From assembly GCA_910587355.1 (NCBI GenBank), contig CAJUKF010000041.1, forward strand, positions 1 to 25,527: a stretch of 25,527 nucleotides of DNA. Reading direction: 5' to 3'. Below the pieces are notes generated by a model. That model was not told where the DNA came from, ran no database searches, and saw nothing but the letters and a program-made list of their open reading frames with translations. The translations under genes were made by a program, and so were the position numbers. Numbering within the stretch: the stretch's first letter is position 1; each line of letters begins with the position of its first letter. This DNA comes from an uncultured Muribaculaceae bacterium. GTDB taxonomy: Bacteria; Bacteroidota; Bacteroidia; Bacteroidales; Muribaculaceae. Below, in pieces: positions 24,117 to 25,527 of this stretch.

Positions 24117-25490
24117 ATGAACTCAACACTACTATATGACTCCGCCGACACCATATGCGCCATTTCCACCCCGGCAGGCAGCGGAGGTATCGCTGTAATA
24201 CGTATCAGCGGCAAAGATGCCATAACTATAACCGATAAAATATGGAAAGGCCGGCGCCTCTCGGCTGCGGCCACACACACAGCCCATTTGGGCGAGATAG
24301 TTGACCCAAATACGGGCCAGATAATCGACCAGTCGGTAGCAACAGTATTCCGTGCACCGGGCACATTCACCGGCGAAGACGTTGTCGAAGTATCGGTACA
24401 CGGCTCACGGTGGATACAAAAACAGCTCATTGCCCTACTCTGCCGTCAGGGTTGCCGCGGCGCCCTGCCGGGCGAATTCACCCGACGGGCATACGCCTCC
24501 GGAAAACTCGACCTCGCGCAGGCCGAAGCGGTCGCTGATGTCATAGCGTCGTCGTCGCAGGCCGCCCACCGCCTTGCCATGTCGCAGCTTCGCGGCCAAT
24601 ACTCACACCGTCTGTCGCAGATGCGCCAGCAGCTCGTCGACCTCGCATCGCTTCTCGAACTCGAACTCGATTTTTCGGAGGAAGACGTGGAATTTGCTTC
24701 GCGCGACCATCTGCTCCAACTCGCCACGTCGCTCAAAAACGAGCTCGGCAGTCTGGCAGACACATTCGACACCGGAGCTGCAATAAAAGACGGAATACCC
24801 GTAGCAATCATCGGCCCCACAAATGCAGGAAAATCATCGCTTCTAAACGCTCTTCTCGGAGACGAGCGGGCCATTGTGAGCGACATTCACGGCACTACCC
24901 GAGACATCGTGGAAGACACACTCGAAATAGGGCCCTATCTCATACGCTTCCGCGACACCGCAGGCCTGCGATACACCGATGACACCATAGAGCAACTCGG
25001 CATCGAACGCTCACACCGTGCAGCGCGTAGTGCTCAAATCATAATATACGTCGTCGACCCCACGCAGCCCGAAACGAATGACATTCCGGATGATATCCCC
25101 TCCGAGAGAATAATATACGCTATCAACAAAACCGATACCGGAGCTCAAGAAGCACTCACCTACCCCTCTGAATCAACTGTCAGAATATCCGCCCGTACAG
25201 GTGAAGGTATTGACCATCTCAAAGACATAATCCAACGCCGCATAGCCGCTCTGACACCCTCAGACACAGAGAATGCTCTCATAGTCACAAACGCACGACA
25301 TGCACAGGCCATGCGTTCCGCCGCCACATCAGCCGCCGCCGTAATCGACGGCCTCCGCTCCTCATTGCCCCCTGACCTTATTGCCCAGGACTTGCGCGAA
25401 GCAATCCGCCATCTCGCTTCCGTCACCGGCGAAATCACCACTCCGGAGCTCCTCCAAAACATATTTGAGAATTTCTGCATCGGCAAATGA
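24117..25490 (+). CDS. mnmE: tRNA uridine-5-carboxymethylaminomethyl modification GTPase MnmE
   Basis: A complete 457-residue MnmE. The N-terminal tetrahydrofolate-binding domain spans about 1-120 (DTICAISTPAGSGGIAVIRI, FTGEDVVEVSVHG, LPGEFTRRAY). The helical domain contains an inserted G domain with G1 GPTNAGKS (233-240), G2 Thr260-261, G3 DTAG (280-283) and G4 NKTD (337-340). The C-terminal CIGK (454-457) provides the conserved Cys. With MnmG it modifies the wobble uridine of tRNAs that read NNA/NNG codons. It is the last gene of the bioA-bioF-nuclease-mnmE unit, 9 bases after the nuclease. Nothing is recognised in the 37 bases that follow. Confidence 0.97.
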   Translation: MNSTLLYDSADTICAISTPAGSGGIAVIRISGKDAITITDKIWKGRRLSAAATHTAHLGEIVDPNTGQIIDQSVATVFRAPGTFTGEDVVEVSVHGSRWIQKQLIALLCRQGCRGALPGEFTRRAYASGKLDLAQAEAVADVIASSSQAAHRLAMSQLRGQYSHRLSQMRQQLVDLASLLELELDFSEEDVEFASRDHLLQLATSLKNELGSLADTFDTGAAIKDGIPVAIIGPTNAGKSSLLNALLGDERAIVSDIHGTTRDIVEDTLEIGPYLIRFRDTAGLRYTDDTIEQLGIERSHRAARSAQIIIYVVDPTQPETNDIPDDIPSERIIYAINKTDTGAQEALTYPSESTVRISARTGEGIDHLKDIIQRRIAALTPSDTENALIVTNARHAQAMRSAATSAAAVIDGLRSSLPPDLIAQDLREAIRHLASVTGEITTPELLQNIFENFCIGK

Positions 25491-25527
25491 CTATGTAGTT
25501 AGAAACGATTACAATTAAGCATAATCT

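Noticed and set aside
23705..24430. 241-residue antisense frame across the nuclease and mnmE boundary
   Set aside because: It spans two confidently assigned genes and their intergenic gap and shows no protein-like motif.

Overview
The window looks like a chromosomal segment of a gut-type Bacteroidales, most plausibly Muribaculaceae or a close relative. The placement is an inference from several things: a full-length SprA/Sov-type protein next to ruvA, a GH110-type glycosidase lipoprotein, an amidase-MlaD pair, repeated promoter boxes of the Bacteroidetes form TAnnTTTG with a TTTG-like box about 19-21 bases upstream, and start codons without a clear Shine-Dalgarno sequence. No tRNA, rRNA, CRISPR array, insertion sequence or phage gene was recognised.

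Layout. Positions 1-182 hold the 3' end of an unknown gene. Positions 325-2761 are a tightly packed plus-strand operon: an ECF sigma factor, a small single-pass membrane protein that is probably its anti-sigma partner, a small secreted protein, and an outer-membrane barrel. A minus-strand lipoprotein (2771-3334) converges on it. The next 8 kb are the minus-strand pair ruvA-sprA. Divergent from ruvA is a plus-strand set: N-acetylmuramoyl-L-alanine amidase, an MCE/MlaD protein and a uracil-DNA-glycosylase-superfamily protein. Then come two minus-strand secreted glycan-active genes in one transcription unit, a CE1-type esterase followed by a GH110-type alpha-galactosidase lipoprotein.

The region 17.1-18.5 kb is the most irregular. 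The C-terminal half of a RibD_C/dihydrofolate-reductase-like gene (minus) abuts, head to head, an alpha/beta-hydrolase lipoprotein gene (plus) that has lost the start of its signal peptide. One deletion across a divergent promoter region would explain both losses. After it come a dienelactone-hydrolase-like secreted protein with a Cys nucleophile (minus) and a divergent AraC-type regulator (plus). A perfect 18-bp palindrome lies between them, touching the hydrolase -7 box.

The right end (20.8-25.5 kb) is a plus-strand unit bioA-bioF-DNA/RNA endonuclease-mnmE: two biotin-synthesis enzymes, a membrane-anchored nuclease and the tRNA wobble-uridine GTPase.

How the genes work together: much of the window concerns the cell envelope (ECF operon, SprA, amidase, MlaD, secreted hydrolases), with housekeeping genes (ruvA, mnmE, bioAF) between. 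I did not find a clearly new defence or mobile system. The strongest leads are the double-truncation junction near 17.44 kb, the palindrome in the araC/hydrolase intergenic region, and the ECF sigma operon with two uncharacterised envelope proteins.
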